Assembly: GCA_963783355.1 (NCBI GenBank)
Contig: CAWANF010000001.1
Location: 806,001 to 870,000 of the forward strand
Origin: CAWANF01 sp963783355
GTDB taxonomy: Bacteria; Bacteroidota; Rhodothermia; Balneolales; DATFMH01
Length of the DNA stretch: 64,000 nucleotides
Direction: 5' to 3'
The notes beneath the pieces were generated by a model. That model saw nothing but the letters and a program-made list of their open reading frames with translations. It did not search any database and was not told the origin of the DNA. Below, one piece after another: positions 55,073 through 63,372 of the stretch. Numbering within the stretch: position 1 is the first letter of the stretch; each line of letters starts with the position of its first letter. Both the position numbers and the translations under genes were made by a program.

Positions 55073-56205
55073 AACGTCTCCTCTTTATTGATTATTACAG
55101 GATCCCCGTCTTTCAAGCTAAGCAGAACGCTTTCCTGGCCTGTTATGACTTTATCTCCGGATTGTATCTTTCCGCTAATGGCAACGCCATTTCTTCCTTT
55201 AAGCAAAATAGTAACGGGGACTTTTTGAAGCACAGTACCTTGCTTACTTTGAATAACCTTGAAGATATAGCTGGAATTATGCGTATCATCCGTAACGATG
55301 GATTCATAAGGCACCTCGATGCCTGATTGACTATGCTGAAGTACAATCCGGCCTGTTAAACGGGCACCGTTAGACAAATTAAATGGTATCTTCTTTAGAT
55401 CGGCTTCAGCGGCACCCAGATCAAACCCGTTAACTAAAGGATAAATCCTATCCAATTTTACATTAAGTGTGTCTCCCGCATGGAAAAGTTGCAGGACCGT
55501 TCCTTTTTTAACGTATTTCAACAACTCTTGAGGGAATTCAACATGAACCCTGGAACCACCAGTGGTTGTTATTTGATAAATCGGCTGTCCGGGCATAACA
55601 ACGTCTCCCGGTTCCCGGAGTCTTGCGGATATTATTCCATCTGCCGGGGCACTGACATTTCCGTATCCTTCATTAACCATCAAAGCCTGGATCTGATTTT
55701 CAAGTGCCACTACCTCATTGTTTGCGGCAATTGATGCTGTATGGTAAGCATCTAATGAAGACCGACTGCTTCCACCTGCATTAAAAAGATTTTTTTCGCG
55801 ATTATATTCATCATTCTTGCGCACCATATCTGCTTTGGCAGCGGCGAGGCGGGCTTTTAATCCTGCAAGATTATGTTGAATGGTTCGCGTATCTATTTTT
55901 GCAAGAAAGGTGCCTTTTTTAACTGCGATTCCTTCTCTTGGCCCCATGCGCGAAATGGTTCCGCCGGTTTGTGCCGTTATGGTGATATCGCCCTGTGTTG
56001 ACAATTTGGCAAGTACAGGATAGCCATTTGTTACGTTCGCATCATGAACAACGGCTGTGTTTAACGCCCACGGAGTTATAATTTGAGAGGGTATGTGATC
56101 CACTTGTTTGATTCGTTTCACGACAAACGAAATCATGATGATTACGACGGCTAATGCGGTTATAATCCATGTGAATCGTCTCTTTGGTTTGTTAATCTTT
56201 TCCAT
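55069..56205 (-). CDS. RND efflux membrane fusion protein
   Basis: 378 residues. An N-terminal anchor helix (TWIITALAVVIIMISFVVKR), the lipoyl halves LSTQGDITITAQTGGTISRM and VSAPADGIISARLREPGDVV around a coiled coil, then beta-barrel and membrane-proximal domains ending QSGDKVITGQESVLLSLKDG. It joins the RND pump to the TolC-like channel. It starts 33 bases after the TolC-like gene and overlaps the pump gene by four bases. Confidence 0.92.
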   Translation of the reverse strand: MEKINKPKRRFTWIITALAVVIIMISFVVKRIKQVDHIPSQIITPWALNTAVVHDANVTNGYPVLAKLSTQGDITITAQTGGTISRMGPREGIAVKKGTFLAKIDTRTIQHNLAGLKARLAAAKADMVRKNDEYNREKNLFNAGGSSRSSLDAYHTASIAANNEVVALENQIQALMVNEGYGNVSAPADGIISARLREPGDVVMPGQPIYQITTTGGSRVHVEFPQELLKYVKKGTVLQLFHAGDTLNVKLDRIYPLVNGFDLGAAEADLKKIPFNLSNGARLTGRIVLQHSQSGIEVPYESIVTDDTHNSSYIFKVIQSKQGTVLQKVPVTILLKGRNGVAISGKIQSGDKVITGQESVLLSLKDGDPVIINKEETL

Positions 56206-56238
56206 ATTCTTGTTCCCGGTTTACGACTTGGCTTTGTA

Positions 56239-57600
56239 TTATTTATTTACTTTTTGATAATTGCTATATGCAGATGGAGGTAATCCCTTGGCTAAACGGA
56301 GTGAATCATCTGCCTGCCACCAATGGGATAGCGCCGCATAATAAGAGGCTCTTGCAAAAGCAAGTCTTGCTTCCGCATCTAAGAAGTCTGTTACCGAAAG
56401 TCTTCCCTGATTGTATCGCTCTGTTTGGATGCGTGTTACTTCCTCAGCAGACTTCAGAGAGCTCTCTGCTGCCAGAAATTGTGCTTTGCCTGAGTTCCAA
56501 TCTCCCAATGCTGCAACTATTTCCGCTTTGGCCGACGCTTTTAGCACATCGCTTCTATAGGCTGCTGTATTTTTTCTTGCATTGGCTTCCTGAATGCGGG
56601 CGATTCGGGTTCCGCCGGTCCAGATTGGAAGGGCCAGAGTAATACCTACTTGCCAGAACGGATCGTTTTTGCCTTTTCCGTTAAAACCCTGGTTTTCCAT
56701 CCAGCTCGCCTGTACAAAGGCTTTTGGCAAAAAAGATTCTTTTGCTGATAGTAACCCGGATTTAGCTCCTAATACTTTTTCCCGGATGGATTTAATATCC
56801 GGACGGTTATTTATGTTAAAAGGAGTAAGTTGATTCCCGGCGGGTTTCATAACCGGTGGAGTTACCGAATCTGCGAATGCCGTTTGGCCGGAAAGTGCTG
56901 CAATATAGGCTCTCAGCCTGGAATTTGTACCGTTTGCTTCTGCAATCTGACCCTCAATAGTACTTAACTCAGATTCCATTCTTAATTGATCCACCGGCAT
57001 TCTACGCCCGACTTTTATGGCGATAATGGTCACTTTAAGTTGCTTTCGGATGGCATCCGCCTGCTTATTAAGTGCTTCGATTTTTCCGGAAACCGATTCA
57101 ATTCCATGGAAAAGAGTAGATGCCTGGTTCAGTAATGTAAGGCGTACCTGATCCTCATCGTACCGGGCGGCATGCTCCTGATGTACAAGTGCATTTAAAT
57201 GAGTAATTATTTGCCCGTTTACGTCAATTGGAAGTGTTAATGATAAACCACGTCCAATCTGACTTTTATCGTAGGGAAGAGTGGCAAAATTTATGGGCGG
57301 AGATATTGGACGTGTAAGTCTGTTGTCATTAAAAAACTGCAACTGGCCAAACGCATCAATGGTTCCAAATAGTTTTCCCAGACCTTCACGACGGTTCGCT
57401 TCGTAAATCTTTGTATTTGAATGAGCCGCTTTCAATGCAGGGGCGTTGGCTTCAACCTGATGTAACAGTTTCCCTAAATTGGCAGTCTGGGCATAACTTT
57501 GAATAGACGCACCCGCTAATAGTCCCAAAACCGTTATTAGAGAAAGAAGTTTTTTCAGACCTTTGGATTTGATGAGTGATGTTTTATTAAGTGCTTTCAT
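56239..57600 (-). CDS. TolC-family outer membrane efflux channel
   Basis: 453 residues with a signal peptide (LLSLITVLGLLAGASIQSYA, cut after QSYA or nearby), then two OEP repeats rich in long helices: the first with HQVEANAPALKAAHSNTKIY, the second with AEIVAALGDWNSGKAQFLAA and YNQGRLSVTDFLDAEARLAF. No lipobox. It forms the outer-membrane exit duct of the pump. It is the first structural gene of the operon, 295 bases after tetR. Confidence 0.92.
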   Translation of the reverse strand: MKALNKTSLIKSKGLKKLLSLITVLGLLAGASIQSYAQTANLGKLLHQVEANAPALKAAHSNTKIYEANRREGLGKLFGTIDAFGQLQFFNDNRLTRPISPPINFATLPYDKSQIGRGLSLTLPIDVNGQIITHLNALVHQEHAARYDEDQVRLTLLNQASTLFHGIESVSGKIEALNKQADAIRKQLKVTIIAIKVGRRMPVDQLRMESELSTIEGQIAEANGTNSRLRAYIAALSGQTAFADSVTPPVMKPAGNQLTPFNINNRPDIKSIREKVLGAKSGLLSAKESFLPKAFVQASWMENQGFNGKGKNDPFWQVGITLALPIWTGGTRIARIQEANARKNTAAYRSDVLKASAKAEIVAALGDWNSGKAQFLAAESSLKSAEEVTRIQTERYNQGRLSVTDFLDAEARLAFARASYYAALSHWWQADDSLRLAKGLPPSAYSNYQKVNK

Positions 57601-57858
57601 ATGTCACCTGACAAATCGTTTAAAAATTGATCATTAGAAATCATAAAGAGCCTCATTGTATATAATTAGATAAATAGTTTTCCTGTTGAAATGTTCTGAA
57701 CAGGGGAGATCATTCTCTCTTAATTACAAACTTTCCCACTCTCTGAACGGCCCGTCGCCTGTATCCACTTGCAGAAAATGCCAGATATAAAAGAGCAGCA
57801 ATGCCCGTGGAAATCCGGCGGTTTTTCGGAGAACAGAAGAAGGTAGATTTTTTATTAT

Positions 57859-57878
57859 TAAGTAAACGATTACTTACA
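57859..57878. promoter_or_regulatory. Candidate TetR operator 1
   Basis: TAAGTAAACGATTACTTACA holds a perfect palindrome TAAGTAA-ACGA-TTACTTA. It matches the site upstream of tetR at 16 of 20 bases and lies between tetR and the TolC-like gene. Confidence 0.65.
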
Positions 57879-57894
57879 TTCATGGGTAAAAAAA

Positions 57895-58485
57895 TTAATT
57901 TTTTAAAGCTTTTCTTATTAAAGAAAACATCCTTTTACAGAAGCGATCTACATTTAGATTATTTCCATTTAATACCATTTCAATATTAAAAGTGATTGGA
58001 ATTCCCATATAAAGCATGGCAACATCACCCGGATTAATTCCTTTATCCCAAACGCCTTCTGAAATTCCGTCTTTTACTATCTTAATGATATATTGTTTTT
58101 GTTCTGTTAGAATCAGATTCAATTTATCTTTAAGTTCCATGTCACCCAGATGTGCCGCTTCTGAGAAAAGAAGAATGGTGATGCCCCTGTTTTCTTTCAG
58201 ATACTTAACATTCTGACATAAATATTTAAAGAGTTTATCTTCGGCTTTGTCAGGATTAAGCACAATATTTCTGAGCGTTCCTATCATATCAATCGCCACA
58301 TCGTCCATGATACCTTTTATGATATCGCGTTTTGTTGAGAAATGACGGAAGATGGCGCCTTCGGAAAGCCCTATTTTTTTAGCCAGGTTTCGGGTGGAGA
58401 AATGATGAAGGCCTTCATTTGCGATGATTTCCAGTACGGCTTTCTTAATTTGTTCCTGTCGTATGTCTGTTGTTTCTCTATCCAT
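57895..58485 (-). CDS. TetR-family regulator of the efflux operon
   Basis: 196 residues. The N-terminal helix-turn-helix is QIKKAVLEIIANEGLHHFST then RNLAKKIGLSEGAIFRHFST, followed by KRDIIKGIM; the C-terminal ligand domain is all-helical, with LLFSEAAHLGDMELKDKLNL. It lies upstream of the TolC-MFP-RND genes on the same strand. Two nearly identical palindromic sites, one upstream of its own start and one after its stop ahead of the pump genes, suggest it represses both itself and the pump. Confidence 0.92.
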   Translation of the reverse strand: MDRETTDIRQEQIKKAVLEIIANEGLHHFSTRNLAKKIGLSEGAIFRHFSTKRDIIKGIMDDVAIDMIGTLRNIVLNPDKAEDKLFKYLCQNVKYLKENRGITILLFSEAAHLGDMELKDKLNLILTEQKQYIIKIVKDGISEGVWDKGINPGDVAMLYMGIPITFNIEMVLNGNNLNVDRFCKRMFSLIRKALKN

Positions 58486-58500
58486 TAATTTGCTTCTTTA

Positions 58501-58520
58501 TATGTAATCACTTACTTACA
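58501..58520. promoter_or_regulatory. Candidate TetR operator 2
   Basis: TATGTAATCACTTACTTACA, 15 bases upstream of the tetR ATG. It shares TAnGTAAnC..TTACTTACA with the site at 57859 and is palindromic apart from one arm mismatch. Confidence 0.65.
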
Positions 58521-58713
58521 AATGTACGCAAAATTATATATTTATCAAGTAATATTTTCAGTAAAACAGTAACTTGCATATAAATTTTGGGATAAATATA
58601 TGTCGTTCAATAAATATCAGGCTGAAAAAAAAATGTGTTTTTACCAGGAAGGGTTAAGTCTGGATAGAAATATGAATTTGAACTCTATTATCATAGCACC
58701 GGAGAGGTGATAA

Positions 58714-59076
58714 TCATGATTTCGGCCTTTTGTTATAGCCTTTATCTTCATATGGCTTCAATTCCTCCATCATCATCTCTTCGAGAAGTTTTACCTCTTT
58801 TTGATAATCAATGTTTTCATTTTCTTTGTGTTCGAGCTCAGAGACAATTTCAAATTCAAATGATTCTTCACCGAAGGTGTTCCAGTCTTTTTGGAGTTCC
58901 TTATTGGGGTGATTGCCAAAATTCAACTGCAACCTGTTTCGATTCCATTTCGCGTTCATATTGGTCCCGCTGTCTACGAAGATTTTATCATTGGCAGTAT
59001 TCCGGATTTGGAAAACTCCCATATCAAATTTCATATTCTTGTATTCTTCCTTCAGCTCTTTCTTCGTTTTATTCAT
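58714..59076 (-). CDS. GIY-YIG nuclease-family protein
   Basis: 120 residues. The pattern KFDMGVFQIRNTANDKIFVD, MNAKWNRNRLQLNFGNHPNK and ELQKDWNTFGEESFEFEIVS is that of small stand-alone GIY-YIG proteins common in Bacteroidota and Firmicutes. The GIY part is degenerate (GVF...IFVD), the Arg/His line (NRNRLQLNFGNH) and later Glu are kept, so catalytic ability is doubtful. Cellular role unknown. Single gene. Confidence 0.75.
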   Translation of the reverse strand: MNKTKKELKEEYKNMKFDMGVFQIRNTANDKIFVDSGTNMNAKWNRNRLQLNFGNHPNKELQKDWNTFGEESFEFEIVSELEHKENENIDYQKEVKLLEEMMMEELKPYEDKGYNKRPKS

Positions 59077-59253
59077 AAAATGATTATGTCTGTGATGTTG
59101 AGAAAAGACAATAATTTAAAACCCAAATTTCCGAAATGAAAATGAAAACGACAATGGGGGAAAAGGAAAGGCGGAGACAGCAGGACGGAAATGATTTAAG
59201 GGCTGCAAGAAGATCGGTGGCAACTGGTATTAACTGGCATCCCGAATCCAGTG

Positions 59254-59745
59254 TCAGTTTTTATCAAAAATAAGTTCCCAATAACCGACGTCCACCCATA
59301 GCTTCATCTTGAATCCGACTTCTTTAAAATGGGCCACTTTACTAAAACCAAATTTTTCACATAAAGCGATACTTGCCGGGTTGGGCAGGGCGATTCCGGA
59401 GATAACACAATGCACTCCAAATGATTTCAATTCATCAAGTAAAGCTGATTTCAGCCTAGTCCCGATACCTTGTCCAAGTACATTTGGATGCAAATATATG
59501 GCTGTCTCAACCGAATGTCGATAGGCCGAACGTTCTTTCCATCGTACGGCATAGGTATATCCGAGCACATTTCCATCATTTTCATAAACCAGCCATGGAT
59601 AATTCTTTGTGATATTTTGAATACGTTCGATTATGTTTTCGGATGTTATAACCTGTTCTTCAAAAGTGATTCTTGAATTCAGGATATACCCGTTGTAAAT
59701 ATCACGAATATCATCAGCATCGGTGAGTTTAACTGGTCTGATCAT
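59254..59745 (-). CDS. GNAT N-acetyltransferase, phosphinothricin-acetyltransferase-like
   Basis: 163 residues. MIRPVKLTDADDIRDIYNGY and SRITFEEQVITSENIIERIQ, then the acetyl-CoA loop HPNVLGQGIGTRLKSALLDE and GIALPNPASIALCEKFGFSK are the Pat/YwnH subgroup motifs of GNAT. Relatives acetylate methionine sulfone/sulfoximine-like amines. Substrate not provable here. Single gene with its own spacers. Confidence 0.9.
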   Translation of the reverse strand: MIRPVKLTDADDIRDIYNGYILNSRITFEEQVITSENIIERIQNITKNYPWLVYENDGNVLGYTYAVRWKERSAYRHSVETAIYLHPNVLGQGIGTRLKSALLDELKSFGVHCVISGIALPNPASIALCEKFGFSKVAHFKEVGFKMKLWVDVGYWELIFDKN

Positions 59746-60000
59746 ATTTTTTGAAGATGTTTATATATCATTTAGAATAATAGCGGAAATTAATTGATGG
59801 CATCCGGGATGGTGAAATACCGCAACGCAAAAAAATAAGTATCTGATGTACATGCTAAAGAAATGACAGGGGCTTAACATACCTCATATATCCTAATATT
59901 GGGACAATTTTTAGCTATTGGAATATGATTATCTAAATAATGTTTATCAAATGTTACAGGGTCATTCGGTATTGAAATAATAAAAAAACTATAAATTCTA

Positions 60001-61264
60001 CTAATCTACATTAACATTGATTATTCTCCAAAATTCGGGTTCAGCTAAAATTTTTATTCCGTATTTTTTTGCCTTTATTGCTTTACCTGACATAGTTGCG
60101 GGATCTGCGACTACGAGATAATCAAGTTTTTTTGACACATTATTTTTAATTATCATACCGTGTTGTTGTGCAATATTTTGAGCGAGTTGATCTATCAACA
60201 ATATTTCCATTTAATTTAGCTCTTAATTGGCCCGTAAAACAAATAGAAATACCTTTAAGGTTCTTACAATCATTTATGTTTTTTGAGAGAAGTAGATAAT
60301 CCTCGCTTTTTATCTTATCAATTAATAAATCTAATTCATTTTTTTGCAGACCAAGTAATTGGGTTATTTCTATTAGGTCTGTTAATTCAAATTCTGAAAT
60401 CTTTCCATCTAATAAATATACCTTGATTACCTCTGAAAGATAATTTTTGTGTAATTTTAATATTTGATCTTTTTTTAAATCAAATTCATTAATAAGATTT
60501 TCTAATTGTCTTATTTCTAAATCTGTTATTATTCTATCTGCTATAACATCATTAAGAGTATCTAAATAACTATTTTCATTTTCTTCATTTAATATATAAT
60601 CTGTCGGAATTCTTTTGATTAAATTTTGAAATTTTGTTTTCTCTTTTTGTAAGTCTATAATTGCATCTGGTCTATTATATTCTAGTTTAGTTAAATTGTA
60701 ATTATTTATATGATCAAAAAATACAGGTGATGCAAATTGTTTTGAGAAATTATTAGCACCATAATTTCGTATAAAATCTGTTTTAAGTTTGATAAATAGT
60801 TTAGCAGTTGCTAAAGCATCTGAAATAGCTTGATGAGTGTTGTTTATCTTTATATCATAATAATCACATAATACCTCAAGCTTTCTACTCGGAACGGTTG
60901 AATCAAGCTTTCTGGATAAATTTATCGTACATATACCGTTTAATTTCTTTTTTTGATTAAAAAGCTGTTTCTCGAGAAATCGTAAATCAAAAGGGGCATT
61001 GTGGGCTACAAGGGTTGTTCTATTTATAAATGATTTCAAATAATCACTTATTTCAAAAAATTTAGGAGCTTTAGTAATTAAACTAGGTTCAATACCATGT
61101 ATATTGTAATTCGAAATATCCCGTTCTGGATTTATAAGTGTTGAATATTCATCAATTATTTGATTATCATATACTTTTACGACTCCAATTTCAATTATTT
61201 TATCTCCTTTTGATGGTGAGAAACCTGTTGTTTCTAAATCAATAATAGAATAACCATCTTCCAT
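60001..61264 (-). CDS. DEDD 3'-5' exonuclease with middle TerB-like region and BRCT domain, frameshifted
   Basis: About 420 residues across a frame change near 60205. The N-terminal exonuclease domain (DnaQ-like) has Exo I SIIDLETTGFSP, Exo II TTLVAHNAPFDLRF and Exo III THQAISDALATAKL. A middle part, ADRIITDLEIRQLENLINEF, resembles TerB-like regions. The C-terminal BRCT domain starts LKGISICFTGQLRAKLN and continues in the other frame IAQQHGMIIKNNVSKKLDYL then VVADPATMSGKAIKAKKYGI. This domain order is known from proteins related to DNA polymerase III epsilon/ligase BRCT, suggesting a DNA repair role. The shift lies inside the BRCT domain. Confidence 0.82.
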
Positions 61265-61285
61265 ATTACTTAGCTCTGAGTGATA

Positions 61286-61660
61286 TTATAAAGACTTTAA
61301 ATATTTATTTATATCATTGGTATATGTAACTTTAATTCCCGTTTTAGAACAGGTTATTTCGTACTCTTTATCTAAATCAATATTTAAATCTTCACTACGT
61401 AAACCTTGCCATTGAGCTAAATAATATAGGGTTCCAAATTTTTCTTTATTTTTTGTTTCTTTTTCAATCCCTCCTTTAAAAGCTAATAGAGGTAGTTCCC
61501 CATTAAGGGCTCTTTCGGCAAGACTTGGTTCTGAAACACTTAATTTCCGCCCAACTTCCCAGCAAATAATCAAACCTTTATCAAGATTTCGCCATCTTTC
61601 AGCGAAAGATAAGTTTTCCCTTAAAGGTTCATTTATGGAACGATATATACAAAAAGACAT
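61286..61660 (-). CDS. Hypothetical protein
   Basis: 124 residues, MSFCIYRSINEPLRENLSFA and following. It has charged helices early and a basic stretch FKGGIEKETKNKEKFGTLYY in the middle. I recognise no family. It starts upstream of the exonuclease gene on the same strand with a spacer of about 20 bases, so the two are probably co-expressed. The GC content is low, as for the exonuclease gene, and lower than in the genes further right, which may hint at separate acquisition. Confidence 0.6.
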   Translation of the reverse strand: MSFCIYRSINEPLRENLSFAERWRNLDKGLIICWEVGRKLSVSEPSLAERALNGELPLLAFKGGIEKETKNKEKFGTLYYLAQWQGLRSEDLNIDLDKEYEITCSKTGIKVTYTNDINKYLKSL

Positions 61661-61797
61661 TTATTCTTCCCTAATTAACTTTAAATATGACATATATCAA
61701 ACGTTATTTAATATAGTGTATTGAAAGTATTTTCCAAATATTCATACAATCAAAATACATTGGATTTTTTATTGATTTTATTAGTCTGATATTCTAC

Positions 61798-62151
61798 TCA
61801 TCGCTTCAACAGCTTTTCTCCCAATGAATAAACCAGTATATGGTGAGTAACAGATATGAGGGCCAGGATATAACCGGGTATTGGAACACCGGCGGCAAAC
61901 AGGGCATAGGCAGCTAACAGAGAGATTATAAGTTCCTCGGACAGGCGGAGGATTTCTGACGCTTTGCCGAACTGGTGAAAATCGATCAGGCCCCAGAATC
62001 CGAAACCAAGTACCGGAGCTAGAATCATCCAGAATATTTTCATACCGGTACTGTTGCCAAACCAATATCCCCAGTAGCCAAATGCCAGGACGACACCTGC
62101 TTCCATGAGTCCGCGTAATCCTAAATTGAATGTTTGAATTTTTGATTCCAT
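61798..62151 (-). CDS. YrdB/DUF2568-like membrane protein
   Basis: 117 residues with four predicted membrane helices: GLMEAGVVLAFGYWGYWFGN, MKIFWMILAPVLGFGFWGLI, SLLAAYALFAAGVPIPGYIL and a last one before KLLKR. The pattern fits DUF2568 (YrdB family), small inner-membrane proteins of unknown function. Single gene. A longer overlapping frame on the same strand has no such pattern and was left out. Confidence 0.78.
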   Translation of the reverse strand: MESKIQTFNLGLRGLMEAGVVLAFGYWGYWFGNSTGMKIFWMILAPVLGFGFWGLIDFHQFGKASEILRLSEELIISLLAAYALFAAGVPIPGYILALISVTHHILVYSLGEKLLKR

Positions 62152-62461
62152 AGTGGTTCAATAAATAAAAGAATCGGGAATATAGAAAATCGGAAAACGG
62201 AAGATGGATACTATAGCATGAAGAACTGAAAAATCCCCCTTAGAAAAGAGCTTGTCCCGAATACTTTCGGGAGGGTGTAGGGGGTTGTTAAATGAATTCA
62301 AAATTAAACAAAAATTACAAGTTCAAAGCCTGAAATTGTCTAAATCAGCCTGACTCATGATTCAGCTAAAATTATTAGTAAAAGCATTCTCAAACGTCTA
62401 AAATCAAATATCTAAAGTCTTTTTGAACACAGAGTACATGGAAATAGCAAAACTGAATCTC
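62152..62461. repeat. Intergenic region with solitary palindromic repeat
   Basis: At about 62232-62292, CCCCCTTAGAAAAGAGCTTG then TCCCGAATACTTTCGGGAGG and GTGTAGGGGGTTGTT form a nested hairpin carrying AGCTTGTCCCGA, also found at 12438 and 37574. Rest AT-rich and without features. Confidence 0.55.
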
Positions 62462-63151
62462 TTATACCATTTTCAATGTACCAGCTGTTTGTAGCGATGC
62501 AGTCCTTGCCGAGCGGTTTCGATCTATCCAGTAAGCCCAAAGTACAAACAGCCATTGCAACTCACCGGCCCAAGCAATAGCCATCACATTTGGCGGTGGT
62601 GAGCCAAATAAGCTGCTGGTATGGATGAAAATCAATAAACCAATCATCATCCAGAAGCCATAACTGCCCACTTTATTTTTGGGTTCGGTTGATTGCACAT
62701 AAAACCACAATCCAACAAAAAAGATCGCACCTTCTGCAAAGATTTCAATAGGCATGTAATTCCAAAGTCCGAATCCGACTAAAGGAGCATTCCCTGGATA
62801 GAGCGGCAAATCGGGACGATGTACCAGTAAATCCAGCAACCAGTGGCTCAGTACACACAGTCCAAGGATAATAGAACCTCTGTAATTACGCTTTACAAAA
62901 TAGTAGACGATACCGAAAAGAATTCCCCAAATAATAGCCATCAACAGGCTGTGAGATATTGGATAATCAGTAAAATTGAGCGGCGTCATTTTAGTGATGC
63001 CTGGCTGAATGGCAACATGTTCCCATCCAAGAAGAATAAATGTCGGCCAGAGTAAATCCAGAAACTGTGCAGCCAGGAACAGGGTCCCGAGTGAAATTTT
63101 TGGAGTTGCTTTTTTAGCTCCAAGTCCGACACCAAAATGACCGATAAACAT
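62462..63151 (-). CDS. Membrane-bound metal-dependent hydrolase-like protein (YdjM/DUF457 type)
   Basis: 229 residues, multi-spanning: MFIGHFGVGLGAKKATPKIS, then FLAAQFLDLLWPTFILLGWE, TDYPISHSLLMAIIWGILFG and LSHWLLDLLVHRPDLPLYPG. The H...D and SH...D patterns match the YdjM-type group of putative inner-membrane metal-dependent hydrolases. Substrate unknown. A GAGTAGT tandem repeat lies eight bases before its start codon. Confidence 0.78.
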   Translation of the reverse strand: MFIGHFGVGLGAKKATPKISLGTLFLAAQFLDLLWPTFILLGWEHVAIQPGITKMTPLNFTDYPISHSLLMAIIWGILFGIVYYFVKRNYRGSIILGLCVLSHWLLDLLVHRPDLPLYPGNAPLVGFGLWNYMPIEIFAEGAIFFVGLWFYVQSTEPKNKVGSYGFWMMIGLLIFIHTSSLFGSPPPNVMAIAWAGELQWLFVLWAYWIDRNRSARTASLQTAGTLKMV

Positions 63152-63158
63152 AAATAAT

Positions 63159-63189
63159 GAGTAGTGAGTAGTGAGTAGTGAGTAGTGAG
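63159..63189. repeat. Simple tandem repeat GAGTAGT x4
   Basis: GAGTAGT is repeated four times directly upstream of the membrane hydrolase-like gene start (8 bases away on the minus strand). Copy-number change could alter the 5' leader or translation. Confidence 0.8.
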
Positions 63190-63372
63190 AATATATTTGT
63201 AATAATGATTGTTCTTGAAATCCTGAATATTAAATAACTAAACTATTTGAAATATTCAATTTAAGGAAATGGATTTCCGAAATTATTGTGCAGTTGATAG
63301 TGTATCAGCAGTTAAATTCTGCTTATAAATTTTGCAGGTCAAAGACAACTAACTCTATCACTATAACATTAC

